Shown: positions 24,610-33,253 of the stretch, in pieces
Position numbering within the stretch: the first letter of the stretch is position 1
How the letters are laid out: every line of letters begins with the position of its first letter
Assembly (NCBI GenBank): GCA_018714805.1
Contig: DVMW01000044.1
Coordinates: forward strand, 1 to 39,892
Length of the DNA: 39,892 nt
Direction: 5' to 3'
Source: Candidatus Fimenecus excrementigallinarum
Lineage (GTDB): Bacteria; Bacillota; Clostridia; Oscillospirales; Acutalibacteraceae
Notes under the pieces: model-generated
The model's database searches: none
Told to the model about the DNA's origin: nothing
The model's input: only the letters and a program-made list of their open reading frames with translations
Program-made: the position numbers and the translations under genes

Positions 24610-24646
24610 AAGAACCGGCGCAGCTGAATGCTGCGCCGGTTCTTTC
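24610..24646. terminator. Terminator hairpin, likely bidirectional
   Basis: A 15-bp perfect stem (24610-24624 with 24630-24644) and a TGAAT loop. It follows the stop of the minus-strand small membrane protein by about 20 bp and also faces the plus-strand gene. The 11-bp core stem duplicates that at 24398-24424. Confidence 0.75.
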
Positions 24647-24663
24647 CGGTTTCACAGCGCCAA

Positions 24664-24861
24664 TCAGAGGCGGATTTGCCCGGAGGCGAGCCCGTAAAAG
24701 GCCACGCTGCCCAGCGCAATGAGGACGTAGCCGAAGGCCTGCACGCCCTCGAGCACCTCGCACGCAAGGCCCGCGGCGGGGCTGCGCTTCAGCCGGCGCG
24801 CAATCAGCAGGGCGGCAGAAGCGCCCAGGGCGATGATGCCAAGACAAAGGGATAAAAGCAT
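24664..24861 (-). CDS. Small 65-aa two-segment membrane protein
   Basis: Starts at 24861 with AAAGGTAGGAAC upstream, 6 bp after the end of the sensor kinase gene, so it is the third gene of that operon. Two hydrophobic segments (about 2-20 and 43-60) are joined by a basic loop (ARRLKRSPAAG), giving a helical hairpin whose basic loop should be cytoplasmic. No family recognised. Small membrane proteins encoded with two-component systems often modulate the kinase, which is a possible role here. Confidence 0.75.
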   Translation of the reverse strand: MLLSLCLGIIALGASAALLIARRLKRSPAAGLACEVLEGVQAFGYVLIALGSVAFYGLASGQIRL

Positions 24862-24867
24862 AGGTTC

Positions 24868-27381
24868 CTACCTTTCCGCCGGCGTGTCGCCGGGCGTTTC
24901 CACGGGTGCTTTTGCGGGTGTTTCGGCGGGAGCGGGCGCCGGCAAGGCGGCGTCGGCCACGGGTGCGTCTGCGGGCGTTTCCTGCGGCGGGGCGGGCGTC
25001 GTCCGGGCGCTGCCCGAAAGCGGCAGGCGGACCGTCGCCTTGAACAGGTCGCCGTCGATTTCCAGCTGCAGCCGGCCGCCCTGCAGGGCGCACAGGTCCT
25101 TGGCAATGGAAAGCCCCAGCCCGCTGCCCTCCAGCGTCCGGGAGGCGTCGCCGCGCACAAAGCGCTGCGTCAGCTCCTCGGGGTCGATGTTGAGCGGCTC
25201 GCCGGATATGTTCTTGATGCAGAACACGCCGTCCGTGCCGTCCGGGAAGACGTCCACATAGACGCGCGAGCCCGGCAGCGAATATTTACGGGCGTTCGAC
25301 AGGAGGTTGTCGATGACGCGCCAGGTCTTTTGGCTGTCCGCAAAGACGACGGGCGGCGTTTTGGGCGCGTCGAGCACAATTTGCAGGTTCCGTTCGGCAA
25401 AGCTGTCCTCCAGCTCCCCGACCGCCTGCACCGCAAGCTCGTAAAGGTTCACGTGCATTTTGTGCAGCGTCACCGCGCCCGAGGAGGCCTTGGAGGCCTC
25501 GACAAGGTCCTCGATAAGCCGCTTGAGGCGCGTGGATTTTTCGTCGAGCACGCCGAGGTAGCTTTGCGCGTCCGGGTCGGAAATCTCGCATTTTTTCAGC
25601 AGGTCCACATACGAGATGATGGAGGTCAGCGGGGTTTTGAGGTCGTGCGAAACGTTGGTGATAAGCTCGGCCTTCATGCGCTCATTTTTGACCGCCTCCT
25701 GCACGGCCTTGTGCATTTCCGCCTGCGTGACGGTCAGGTTGCGCGCCAGCGTCCCGAGCGGCTCGGGCATCCGGGCGGTATCCATGGGTTTCGGCGCGTC
25801 CCCGCGCTTGCCGGCTTCGGCGGCGTCCAAAATGCGGTCGAGCGACGAAAGGTACCGCCAGACGAGCAGGAAGGCGAGCACGTTCCAAACGAGCGCGACA
25901 AGCAGGGAGCCGGCACCGCCGATGGAGAGCAGCAGAAGGTTTATGAACAGATACAGCGCGGCGAACACGACGGCTTTGCGCGAAATGTGCTTCGGCCGCG
26001 CAAGACCGGCGTGCACGATACGGGACAGGCGGCGCGCGGCGCGCACAAGAAGCATGGAGGCGAAATACGGCCGGTCGGATTTCGCGTATTTCGCGACGGA
26101 CAGGACCCACTCGGCAAGGACCGCGTACAGCCCCGCCGCGCACAGACCCGCGGCGACCCGCCACAGCGAGACGCTGCGGATTTGATAGCTGGTGCCGTCG
26201 TCCGAAATGTAATGGCCCATAAAGTAGAAGGCGCCGATGAGCAGGGCCACGGCCAGCGCCGCGGACAGCAGGGTGTGGACGTCGCCGGGCAGGCGGTCCT
26301 GCGGCAGGAACTGCACGTCGTCGCGCCCCTTGACGCGCCCGGCGGTCAGCAGCAGATAGACGGACAGCGCCAGCGCCGCGGACAGCGCGACGACCAGCCC
26401 GACGGTCTGCCGGTCAATCTGCGCGGAGCTTTCCGAAAAGGTTGCCAGGGCGTCCGAAAACGTGTCGCCGGCGGCAAGCGCTTCCGGCACGCAGAAATAG
26501 ACGTCGTAGCCGTTTTCGGCAAAGGTGTCCAGCCACTGGGTGACGTACTGCCCGGACTTCTCCGGGTCCGCCGCGTCAAACACCATGGACGACGCCGCGC
26601 CCGAGTAGCGCTCCAGGCCGCTGTCCACGGTGTAGCCGACGAACCAGTCGCGCTCGCCGCAGGCCGCGAAAAAGTCGTCCGGGGTTTTGACGTTTGCCAG
26701 GTTCGTCATCGTCTCGCCGGTCGCCGCGTCCACCAGAAGGTATCGGAAATTTTGCAGGGAGGCGAGCGCCTCCTCGGCGCGCAGCACGCGCGCGCGGAAA
26801 TTGCGCTGCTCCCAGTTTAGGGTGCTCGTGTAGATTTGCTCCACGTCGGCGGCCAGCGCCTCGGCGGTCATGTCGGCGGAGATATAGACCTGCGCGCTTT
26901 CATTCCCCATCCCCAAGGGGCTCGTGGTGGAGGATGTCGGGTACGCCGCCTCCAGCTCCTCCTCGGTCGGCGTATAGGCGGGTGCGCCGTCGGCGGCCGT
27001 CACCGGCTCGTTGTAGGCGGCCTGCGCGCTGTTTACAAGCGACCAGTAAACGTCCTCGCGCAGCAGCTGCCGCGTCTTTTCGGCTTTTTCCTGCGCCTCG
27101 GCCAGCGTCGGGTAGTTCGGCAGGGCGTCGCGCGTCCAGTCGTTCTGCACGCAGGCGGTAAAGACGTACCCCGACGCGGCGTTCACCTGGTTTTGGAACA
27201 GGGCGGTGTCGGTAAATACCGGGTCCTCGCGCACCATGGTGTTGTCCCAGCCGAGGTCGTTGAGGATGTTGACAAGCCCGCCGCACAGCCAGGCCCCGGC
27301 AAACACAAGCGCCGCCGCCAGCATGAAGGCGAGGGTCTTCAGGCCGTAGGAGTATTTAATATTTTTCGATTTTGTAGCCAA
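24868..27381 (-). CDS. Large polytopic sensor histidine kinase
   Basis: An 837-aa kinase. The frame starts with TTG at 27381, with AAGGTGG upstream, and overlaps the regulator gene by 26 bp. After a basic N-terminus there is one membrane segment (~14-34), an extracytoplasmic region of about 300 residues with no recognised fold, then about five more membrane segments, the dimerisation domain with His579 (VSHDLKTPLTS) and an ATPase domain (NLLSNARKYS; GSGLGLSIAKDL). An unusual tail of about 45 residues, rich in Pro, Ala and Thr, follows the ATPase domain. The layout of big extracellular sensor plus multi-pass region recurs in Clostridia kinases of unknown signal. Confidence 0.9.
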   Translation of the reverse strand: MATKSKNIKYSYGLKTLAFMLAAALVFAGAWLCGGLVNILNDLGWDNTMVREDPVFTDTALFQNQVNAASGYVFTACVQNDWTRDALPNYPTLAEAQEKAEKTRQLLREDVYWSLVNSAQAAYNEPVTAADGAPAYTPTEEELEAAYPTSSTTSPLGMGNESAQVYISADMTAEALAADVEQIYTSTLNWEQRNFRARVLRAEEALASLQNFRYLLVDAATGETMTNLANVKTPDDFFAACGERDWFVGYTVDSGLERYSGAASSMVFDAADPEKSGQYVTQWLDTFAENGYDVYFCVPEALAAGDTFSDALATFSESSAQIDRQTVGLVVALSAALALSVYLLLTAGRVKGRDDVQFLPQDRLPGDVHTLLSAALAVALLIGAFYFMGHYISDDGTSYQIRSVSLWRVAAGLCAAGLYAVLAEWVLSVAKYAKSDRPYFASMLLVRAARRLSRIVHAGLARPKHISRKAVVFAALYLFINLLLLSIGGAGSLLVALVWNVLAFLLVWRYLSSLDRILDAAEAGKRGDAPKPMDTARMPEPLGTLARNLTVTQAEMHKAVQEAVKNERMKAELITNVSHDLKTPLTSIISYVDLLKKCEISDPDAQSYLGVLDEKSTRLKRLIEDLVEASKASSGAVTLHKMHVNLYELAVQAVGELEDSFAERNLQIVLDAPKTPPVVFADSQKTWRVIDNLLSNARKYSLPGSRVYVDVFPDGTDGVFCIKNISGEPLNIDPEELTQRFVRGDASRTLEGSGLGLSIAKDLCALQGGRLQLEIDGDLFKATVRLPLSGSARTTPAPPQETPADAPVADAALPAPAPAETPAKAPVETPGDTPAER

Positions 27382-28045
27382 TGCCCCACACCACCTTCAG
27401 GTACTTTGGGTCTTTTGGGTCGATTTCAATCTTTTCGCGGATGCGCCGGATGTGTACGGTCACGGTTTTTTCGGTCGAAAGCGCGGGCTCGTTCCAAACC
27501 GCCTCGTAAATCTGACTGGTCGACAGCACCCGCCCCATGTTTTGCATCAGGTATTCCAGAATGCCGTACTCCGTCGCGGTCAGGCGGACCGGCTCGCCGT
27601 CGAGCGTGACCTCCTTGGCGTCCGGGTCGAGCGTCAGCCCGCCCGTGGTCAACAGGTTCTCGCGTACCTCCAGGCTGCCGAGCGTCGCATAGCGGCGAAT
27701 CTGCGACTTGACGCGCGCCATGAGCTCGAGCGGGTTGAAGGGCTTTGTGACGTAGTCGTCCGCGCCGAAGGAAAGGCCGGTTATCTTGTCGGTGTCCTCA
27801 CTTTTGGCGGACAGCAGGATGATAGGGACGTTGTGGCGCTCGCGCAGCTTGAGCGTCGCCTGCAGCCCGTCGAGCCCCGGCATCATGATGTCCAAAATGA
27901 TGCAGTGCAGGTCCCGGCTCGCCGCGGCGGCCAGCGCGTCCTTGCCGTTTGCCGCCTTGACCACCTCGTAGCCCTCCAGATGCAGATAAATTTCCAGGGA
28001 ATCCAAAATCGCCTTGTCGTCGTCGCAGACCAAGACCGTATACAT
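27356..28045 (-). CDS. OmpR-family response regulator
   Basis: A 229-aa regulator; the ATG at 28045 has GAAGGG upstream. The receiver has CDDD (Asp8-10), phospho-acceptor Asp52 (IILDIMMPG), LLSAKSED for the Ser/Thr position and VTKPFNP for the Lys. The winged-helix domain (~130-229) ends in VVWGIGYKIEKY. It pairs with the overlapping kinase gene. An extended -10 (TGGTAAGAT on the minus strand, 28089-28081) lies upstream, and a stem (about 28107-28139) lies further up; no good -35 was seen. Confidence 0.92.
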   Translation of the reverse strand: MYTVLVCDDDKAILDSLEIYLHLEGYEVVKAANGKDALAAAASRDLHCIILDIMMPGLDGLQATLKLRERHNVPIILLSAKSEDTDKITGLSFGADDYVTKPFNPLELMARVKSQIRRYATLGSLEVRENLLTTGGLTLDPDAKEVTLDGEPVRLTATEYGILEYLMQNMGRVLSTSQIYEAVWNEPALSTEKTVTVHIRRIREKIEIDPKDPKYLKVVWGIGYKIEKY

Positions 28046-28080
28046 CGCGTCGCCCTTCTTTGCCGTTGATTCTTTTGTCT

Positions 28081-28089
28081 ATCTTACCA
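28081..28089 (-). promoter_or_regulatory. Possible extended -10 promoter of the second two-component operon
   Basis: Minus-strand TGG followed by TAAGAT, 36 bp before the start codon. The -35 region (TTTTCC) is poor, so transcription may depend on an activator such as the regulator itself. Confidence 0.4.
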
Positions 28090-28194
28090 GATTTTCCGCA
28101 AAAGGAAAAGCCTTCTCTTTTCGGTACAGAGAAAGCTTAGCACGTTTTTCTAACAAAACAAGCCGGAAAATGGTTACAAATTTCTTAAGCGGAC

Positions 28195-28227
28195 AAAAAA
28201 GCCGCCCCGGCTGCCCGGAGCGGCTTT
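28195..28227 (-). terminator. Terminator of the hydrolase/dockerin gene
   Basis: On the minus strand a 13-bp stem with one mismatch (28227-28215 with 28210-28198) is followed by a TTTTTT run (28200-28195). The gene's stop is at 28240. Confidence 0.85.
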
Positions 28228-28239
28228 GCAATATGCGGT

Positions 28240-30078
28240 TTAAGCGGCAAGCCCGCCAAAAAGGCCGCCGAGCAAATCACCGAGGCCCGCAAGGCCGCCG
28301 AGGTCCAGCCCGCCGCCGGTCAGGTCCCCGAGGCTGTCCGTCACGCCCTGGAGCGCGTCCTCCAGCTGCCCGGCAATGTCCCCGCCGTCCGAAAGGCCGA
28401 GGTCGGGCAAAAACGTGCCGGTTTCCGCGTCCGTCTGCGGCTTGGCGCCGGCGTAGGCGTCCATAATGGCCTGCGCGTCCGCGTCGCGCAGCGTGCTGCT
28501 GCCGTCCATGTCGGCGGCCTCCTGCGCCACGGCGGAAAGCTTGTCGTTCGCGCGCACGTGCCGCAGCACAAGCCGCGCGTCCACAAGGTCCACCTTGCCG
28601 TCAAAGTTCACGTCGCCGCGCAGCAGCGTCTGCGGGTAAAGCACCTGCGTGTCGTTGTTGTACTGCATGAACTGCGGGTACAGCGGGTTCGAATGGATGT
28701 CCACCGGCTCTTCTGCAGTCATCAGCCAGGCGTAAAATTCGCCCTGGTTCTGCGCAACGGAGAAGCCCGTGTGGTGCATATCCTTGATGAACCAGGTCTC
28801 GTCGGGCAGCAGGCAGGTGGAAGCGTCAATCATGCGGTCGGGGGAAACGTAGGACCCCGTCACGCTCTCGGGCAGCGTTTCGCCGATGTCCGCGCAGGTC
28901 GCGAAGCCGCTGGTGTGCATGGTTTCGATGACCTGGTCGCCGGTCATGTCCGATGCGGTGGACACGGGCGGCATTTGCAGGTTGTAGTTGGAGACGACCG
29001 CGACGTTGACGCCGGCCTTCTGCGCGGCCTTGAGCGTGTCGCCGACGTTCGCCTGCACCTCGTGGTAGGCGTCGATTTTCGCTTCCAGCGCCGCCTTTTC
29101 TTCGTCGGTCGAATCCATCAGCGGGAACATGAACGCCTTGCAGGCCTCATAGTCCGCCGCCGGCACGAACGACCAGAGGCCGGGGCAGTAGCCGAACGCC
29201 GGAATCAGGCATTCGGTGAAAATGCGGTCGCCCGAGGCCGCGTACAGGTCGTCGACCAGGGCGATAATGTCGCGCACGATGCTCGTGGAGCCGAAAATGC
29301 GGGTGAGCACGTCGGAGCCGATGAGCTGCTCAAGCATCCGGAAGAGGCCCGCTTCGTCGATTTTCACCTCGCCGCGGAACAGCCGCCCGATGTATTCCAG
29401 CCCCGTAAAGGCGCTCGAAACCATCGTGACGTTGGAAATGTCCGCCGTGCCGTATTTTGCAAGATACGCCGAGACCATGACGCCGCCCATGCTGATGCCC
29501 GCGATGGAAACCTTGTCCGACCCGGTTTTTTCCTTGATGTGCTGCACCCAGCCGTTGAGCTCGTCGGCGACGTCCATCGGGTCAAGCCGCCAGTCGAGGC
29601 CGTAGACAAAGGTATTCTCGGCGCCGACCGCCTCAATGGCGGCGAGCGCAAGCCCGTTCGAAATGGTGCCCTCCGGATAGTCGGCGGCCGATTCGGGGTA
29701 CTGGTACATCAGGCCGACCTCCGGGTGTGCGACCGTGCCGTCCGGGTTGCAGGAAATGGGGTCAAACAGGCTGTTGACCGCCGGCAGGACCGTGTCGCAC
29801 AGCGCGTCAAAATCCGCCTCTGTTTTGCCGCTTGCCAGCAGCTGCAAAAGCGACGGCGCCGCCGCCGCGACCAGCTCCAGGATGGCGTCCGTTTCGGGCG
29901 GGAACGCGGATTCGCCGGTTGCGGTGTTGCCCAGCGGGTATTCCGCGAACCCGGTGACAATCAGGATGGGGGTCTTGTTCGCCTTGTCGGAGGCCGCAAG
30001 CGCCGGCACCAGAAGCGTCAGGGCCAGCACGACCGACAAAAGCAGGCAGACAAGCTTTTTCGCGCGCGACTTTTTCAT
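28240..30078 (-). CDS. Secreted alpha/beta-hydrolase-like protein with dockerin-like domain
   Basis: A 612-aa protein with GGGAGGAAG before ATG 30078. It has a clear signal peptide (MKKSRAKK, then a Leu/Val-rich core, cleavage near ALAAS, residue ~30). The N-terminal part has the lipase/esterase nucleophile elbow G-I-S196-M-G (IAGISMGGVM). Asp/His partners were not assigned. Residues ~487-545 form a type I dockerin-like pair of Ca2+ loops (GDVNFDGKVDLVDA and ADMDGSSTLRDADA). The last ~45 residues are Gly/Leu/Asp-rich with no charge from Lys or Arg. The protein is probably exported and may attach to a cohesin elsewhere; the substrate (lipid or ester) is a guess. It is a single gene with its own promoter and terminator. 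Confidence 0.82.
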   Translation of the reverse strand: MKKSRAKKLVCLLLSVVLALTLLVPALAASDKANKTPILIVTGFAEYPLGNTATGESAFPPETDAILELVAAAAPSLLQLLASGKTEADFDALCDTVLPAVNSLFDPISCNPDGTVAHPEVGLMYQYPESAADYPEGTISNGLALAAIEAVGAENTFVYGLDWRLDPMDVADELNGWVQHIKEKTGSDKVSIAGISMGGVMVSAYLAKYGTADISNVTMVSSAFTGLEYIGRLFRGEVKIDEAGLFRMLEQLIGSDVLTRIFGSTSIVRDIIALVDDLYAASGDRIFTECLIPAFGYCPGLWSFVPAADYEACKAFMFPLMDSTDEEKAALEAKIDAYHEVQANVGDTLKAAQKAGVNVAVVSNYNLQMPPVSTASDMTGDQVIETMHTSGFATCADIGETLPESVTGSYVSPDRMIDASTCLLPDETWFIKDMHHTGFSVAQNQGEFYAWLMTAEEPVDIHSNPLYPQFMQYNNDTQVLYPQTLLRGDVNFDGKVDLVDARLVLRHVRANDKLSAVAQEAADMDGSSTLRDADAQAIMDAYAGAKPQTDAETGTFLPDLGLSDGGDIAGQLEDALQGVTDSLGDLTGGGLDLGGLAGLGDLLGGLFGGLAA

Positions 30079-30119
30079 AAAACTTCCTCCCTCATAAAAC
30101 GCTGGGGATATACAACGTT

Positions 30120-30148
30120 ATTGTAGCATAGTCCACAAAAAAATGCAA
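30120..30148 (-). promoter_or_regulatory. Promoter of the hydrolase/dockerin gene
   Basis: Minus-strand TTGCAT (30148-30143) and TACAAT (30125-30120) with a 17-bp spacer; start codon at 30078. Confidence 0.75.
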
Positions 30149-30163
30149 ACCTCAATTCGGTTT

Positions 30164-31093
30164 TTACGGGATTTCGGAAAATACCGTTTCGATGCGCTTT
30201 TTGCAGTCCGGCGGCGAATAGACCCACCGCGTCAGGCGGCGGACGTCCGGGTACCGGCAGGCGGGCGCGCGCACCGGCGCGGGAAAGCGGTCGACGACGG
30301 CGAGCTTCACCTTCATGCGCTCGGGCTGGATGCTTTTGATGTAAACGCTCACGCCGTCGCCCGGCCGAACGCCCGGCGTCGGCTCCGCGAGCCCCGCAAG
30401 GTTCGGCGCAAGCTCAATGAAGACGCCGTAGGGCTCGCACGAGCGCACAATGCCCGGCACCGTTTCGCCCGGCGAAAAGCGCGCCGCGTTTTCCAGCCAC
30501 GTTCCCAGAAGCTCCTTGTGCGTCAAAAGGATGCGCCCAAGCGCGTCGCGCCCGCGCACGACGGCGCGGATGCGCTGTCCCGGGGAAAACCGCGCGTCCG
30601 GGTGGGGGATGCGCGAAACGCAGATGCTGTCAATCGGCAGCAGCGCCGCAATCCCCGCGCCGATGTCGCAAAACGCGCCGAACGGCTCGCTGCGCGTGAC
30701 CACCGCGTCCAGAACGTCCCCGGGGCGAAGGCGCGCAAGCTGCCCGCGCAGGCAGTCCTCCTGCACGCTCCTGCGGTCGAGCAGGGCGGCGACGCCGCCG
30801 GCCGCCGGCCGGAAGCCCGCGACGCGAAAGCAGACGGGCTTGCCGACGCGCGAGAGCACCGCCACGTCGCGCACCGTCCCTTCCGTCAGGCCCCAAGCGC
30901 ACCGCGCGCGCTCGAGGACGCCCTGTATCTCGCCGAGCTGCACGTACAGGTCGTGCGCCGCCGAGCACCGCACCGCGCGCGCCTCCAGCACCCGGTTCTG
31001 CGCCTGCGCCGCGCGCAGCCCCTCCAAACTTTCCGTGTACCGCCGGTTCTCCGCGGTCTCGAGCAAAAAGCCCTCCGGCAAAAATTCCTGCAT
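30164..31093 (-). CDS. S1 RNA-binding domain protein
   Basis: A 309-aa protein. ATG 31093 was chosen for its GGAGGG ribosome site; the frame runs further upstream but into the divergent promoter region. Residues 1-~110 have no recognised domain. Two S1-type domains follow: about 120-190 (RPGDVLDAVVTRSEPFGAFCDIGAGIAALLP pattern) and about 205-270 (GETVPGIVRSCEPYGVFIELA pattern). It resembles truncated ribosomal protein S1-like proteins of Clostridia that bind RNA, but it is too short to be a full S1. It is transcribed away from the 31254 operon. Confidence 0.82.
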   Translation of the reverse strand: MQEFLPEGFLLETAENRRYTESLEGLRAAQAQNRVLEARAVRCSAAHDLYVQLGEIQGVLERARCAWGLTEGTVRDVAVLSRVGKPVCFRVAGFRPAAGGVAALLDRRSVQEDCLRGQLARLRPGDVLDAVVTRSEPFGAFCDIGAGIAALLPIDSICVSRIPHPDARFSPGQRIRAVVRGRDALGRILLTHKELLGTWLENAARFSPGETVPGIVRSCEPYGVFIELAPNLAGLAEPTPGVRPGDGVSVYIKSIQPERMKVKLAVVDRFPAPVRAPACRYPDVRRLTRWVYSPPDCKKRIETVFSEIP

Positions 31094-31177
31094 AGGCACC
31101 CTCCGCAACATTCTTTTTCCGTCATGGGTATATATGCGCGCGCGGCGGAAAATAGAAATCGGGCCGCCCCGGCGCGC

Positions 31178-31206
31178 TTGCTTTTTGCGGGGGAACGTGC
31201 TAAAAT
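31178..31206 (+). promoter_or_regulatory. Promoter of the 31.25-34.5 kb operon
   Basis: TTGCTT at 31178-31183 and TAAAAT at 31201-31206 with a 17-bp spacer; the GTG start of the first gene is at 31254. Confidence 0.75.
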
Positions 31207-31253
31207 AGCGGCAAAGATTTCTGCCTGCGCTGCAGGGGAGAGAGGGTATTTCG

Positions 31254-32555
31254 GTGCTGTTTACACAGGACGCCGCGCCGGGCGGCAAGGTGAGGACCTC
31301 GGCGAAAAAGAATGTGCTGACCATTCTCGTGGCGCTCATTGCCGCGGCGGCGGTGTTTGCCGCCGTTTGGCTGTACCGCAATCCGCAGCCGGGGGAGGAC
31401 ACATCAGTGCTCGGCGACCCCGAAAAAATGGAAACGGTCGAGCTTGCGCGGACCATCACCGCCATCCCGTATATGTCCACCGACTTTTCCCGGGTGTTTT
31501 ACACGGCGGATGCGGCGGGCAACGTGCTGTTTTACGAATTCAACGGCTCGGACTTCGTCGAGCTGCCCGAAACGGGCGCCATGTCGCTGACGGTGCCGCT
31601 GAGCGGCCAGCAGATTCCCGTCACCGTCCACTATATCGAGCGCGACGGCAGCATCTGCGGGTACGGCGTGTATTCCGTGGAAAGCTCGGACAGCGACGTA
31701 TACATTTACAGCTATATGTTCTTTAAGGTCACGGACCTGCCGACGGCCTACGCGCAAAGCGGCCGCTGCCTGCTGCTGGCCAACTCCGACCGGACCGACG
31801 CCTATGCGCAGGAGCCCGTCTGGGAGGAGGCGTACGTCCTGGACCGTTCCGACAACTCCCTGACGCGGTTCCTAAGCGAAAACAACCGCACCCTCGGGAT
31901 GTCCGGCGCCATGCGCGCGGATTTCTGCATGGTGACGGACGAGGCGCTGACCGCCGCGGGGAAGGCCGTCCCGTTTTTCTCGAGCCGCAGCCATGAGCCG
32001 GTCGAAAACGGCGAAACACCCATCGACATCTACACGAAAAACGACAGCCGGGAGACGTCCGCGGCGCTGAACGTGGCGGAATGCTATGTCAAGCCGCTCG
32101 CAAACGACGCCTTCGCCTTTATCCGCGAAACGGCCGGCGGCTTCCAGACCGTGCGGTACGAGGGCGGCGAGGAAACGGTGATTTCGAATTTCTATTCGGC
32201 CTACGGTTCGTCGTATATCCGCAGCGGCGACTATATCCTCTCCAAGGAGGACGGCCGCGTCTATACGACCTACGACGATACGGTTATCACGCCGGTCGGC
32301 TACCAGATGAACCCGATGGAATTCGCCGTCAGCCCCGACGGGAAATACGTCGTGATGGCGGGGACGGTTGCGAACGCGCTGGACTACCGCGTCTATGTTT
32401 ACAACACCGAGACCGGCCGCAGCGTGACCTATGACGAGACGAACTATGCCGCGCACAGCAATATGCGCTTTATCGACGATACAACCGTGATGTTCTTTGT
32501 CGCGAATGTGGACGGGTACGAAAACGTCGTGCTCGACGTCCGGGCGGTGCGCTGA
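31254..32555 (+). CDS. Membrane-anchored protein of unknown function
   Basis: A 433-aa protein starting with GTG at 31254 after GGGGAGAGAGGG. A short basic N-terminus (RTSAKKN) is followed by one membrane segment (~25-45); there is no lipobox. The remaining ~385 residues are outside the membrane and rich in Tyr, Thr and Asp with many beta-strand-like stretches. Near the end, MEFAVSPDGKYVVMAG and YVYNTETGRSVTYDE look like beta-propeller (WD40/TolB-like) blades. No enzyme motif was seen. The stop overlaps the next start (TGATG), so it is coupled with the HAD phosphatase. Confidence 0.8.
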   Translation: MLFTQDAAPGGKVRTSAKKNVLTILVALIAAAAVFAAVWLYRNPQPGEDTSVLGDPEKMETVELARTITAIPYMSTDFSRVFYTADAAGNVLFYEFNGSDFVELPETGAMSLTVPLSGQQIPVTVHYIERDGSICGYGVYSVESSDSDVYIYSYMFFKVTDLPTAYAQSGRCLLLANSDRTDAYAQEPVWEEAYVLDRSDNSLTRFLSENNRTLGMSGAMRADFCMVTDEALTAAGKAVPFFSSRSHEPVENGETPIDIYTKNDSRETSAALNVAECYVKPLANDAFAFIRETAGGFQTVRYEGGEETVISNFYSAYGSSYIRSGDYILSKEDGRVYTTYDDTVITPVGYQMNPMEFAVSPDGKYVVMAGTVANALDYRVYVYNTETGRSVTYDETNYAAHSNMRFIDDTTVMFFVANVDGYENVVLDVRAVR

Positions 32556-33253
32556 TGGAGGGGCGGGAAGCGGCTGTGCCGCAGAATCGGAAAACGCCCC
32601 GGTACAAGGCCGTGCTGTTCGACTTTGACGGGACGCTTTTCGACACCTCCGAGGGCATTTTCGAAAGCCTGCGCTATGCGTTCGCCTGCGACGGCAAAGC
32701 GCCGCCGGACGACGCGGTCCTGCGCAAATTCGTAGGGCCTCCCATTTACGAAAGCTTCAAGACGCTGTTCGGCTACCCGGACGAAAAGATTGACTTTATG
32801 GTGGAAAAATACCGCGAGCGCTACCGCGAGAGCGGCTGGCGGGCGGCGCGCGTTTACGACGGCGTTCCCGCGCTGCTTCGCACGCTGTCGGCCGCCGGCG
32901 TCAAAATTGCGACCGCGTCGTCCAAGCCCGTGGCGTATATCGAGCAGATTCTGCGCGAGCAGGGGCTGCTGCCGTTGTTCGATTACCTCGGCGGCACGCA
33001 GTTTGACGACCGGCACACGAGCAAAACCGATGTGATAAAAAACACCATGCGCGCGCTCGGCGAGCCGGCGCAGGCGTGCGTTATGGTCGGCGACCGGCTT
33101 TACGACATCCGCGGGGCAAAGGGCGCGGGCGTGCCGTGCATCGCCGTGCTTTACGGCTTCGGCAGCCGGGCGGAATTTGAAGCCTACGGCGCGGACTATA
33201 TTGCCGAAACGCCGGCGGACGCGGAAAAACTGCTTTTTGAGGAGACGACATGA
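32555..33253 (+). CDS. HAD-superfamily phosphatase (phosphoglycolate phosphatase-like)
   Basis: A 232-aa cytosolic protein. Motif I is FDFDGTLFDT with nucleophile Asp23 and acid Asp25; motif II ATASSK; motif IV GDRLYDIRGAKGAG; a helical cap lies between motifs I and II (about 32-100). It resembles Gph/PpaX-type phosphatases, which remove phosphate from phosphoglycolate or pyrophosphate. It overlaps the gene before by one base and rarA by 4 bp, so all three are translated together. A role in clearing phosphoglycolate from DNA repair would fit rarA, but that is inference. Confidence 0.88.
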   Translation: MEGREAAVPQNRKTPRYKAVLFDFDGTLFDTSEGIFESLRYAFACDGKAPPDDAVLRKFVGPPIYESFKTLFGYPDEKIDFMVEKYRERYRESGWRAARVYDGVPALLRTLSAAGVKIATASSKPVAYIEQILREQGLLPLFDYLGGTQFDDRHTSKTDVIKNTMRALGEPAQACVMVGDRLYDIRGAKGAGVPCIAVLYGFGSRAEFEAYGADYIAETPADAEKLLFEETT

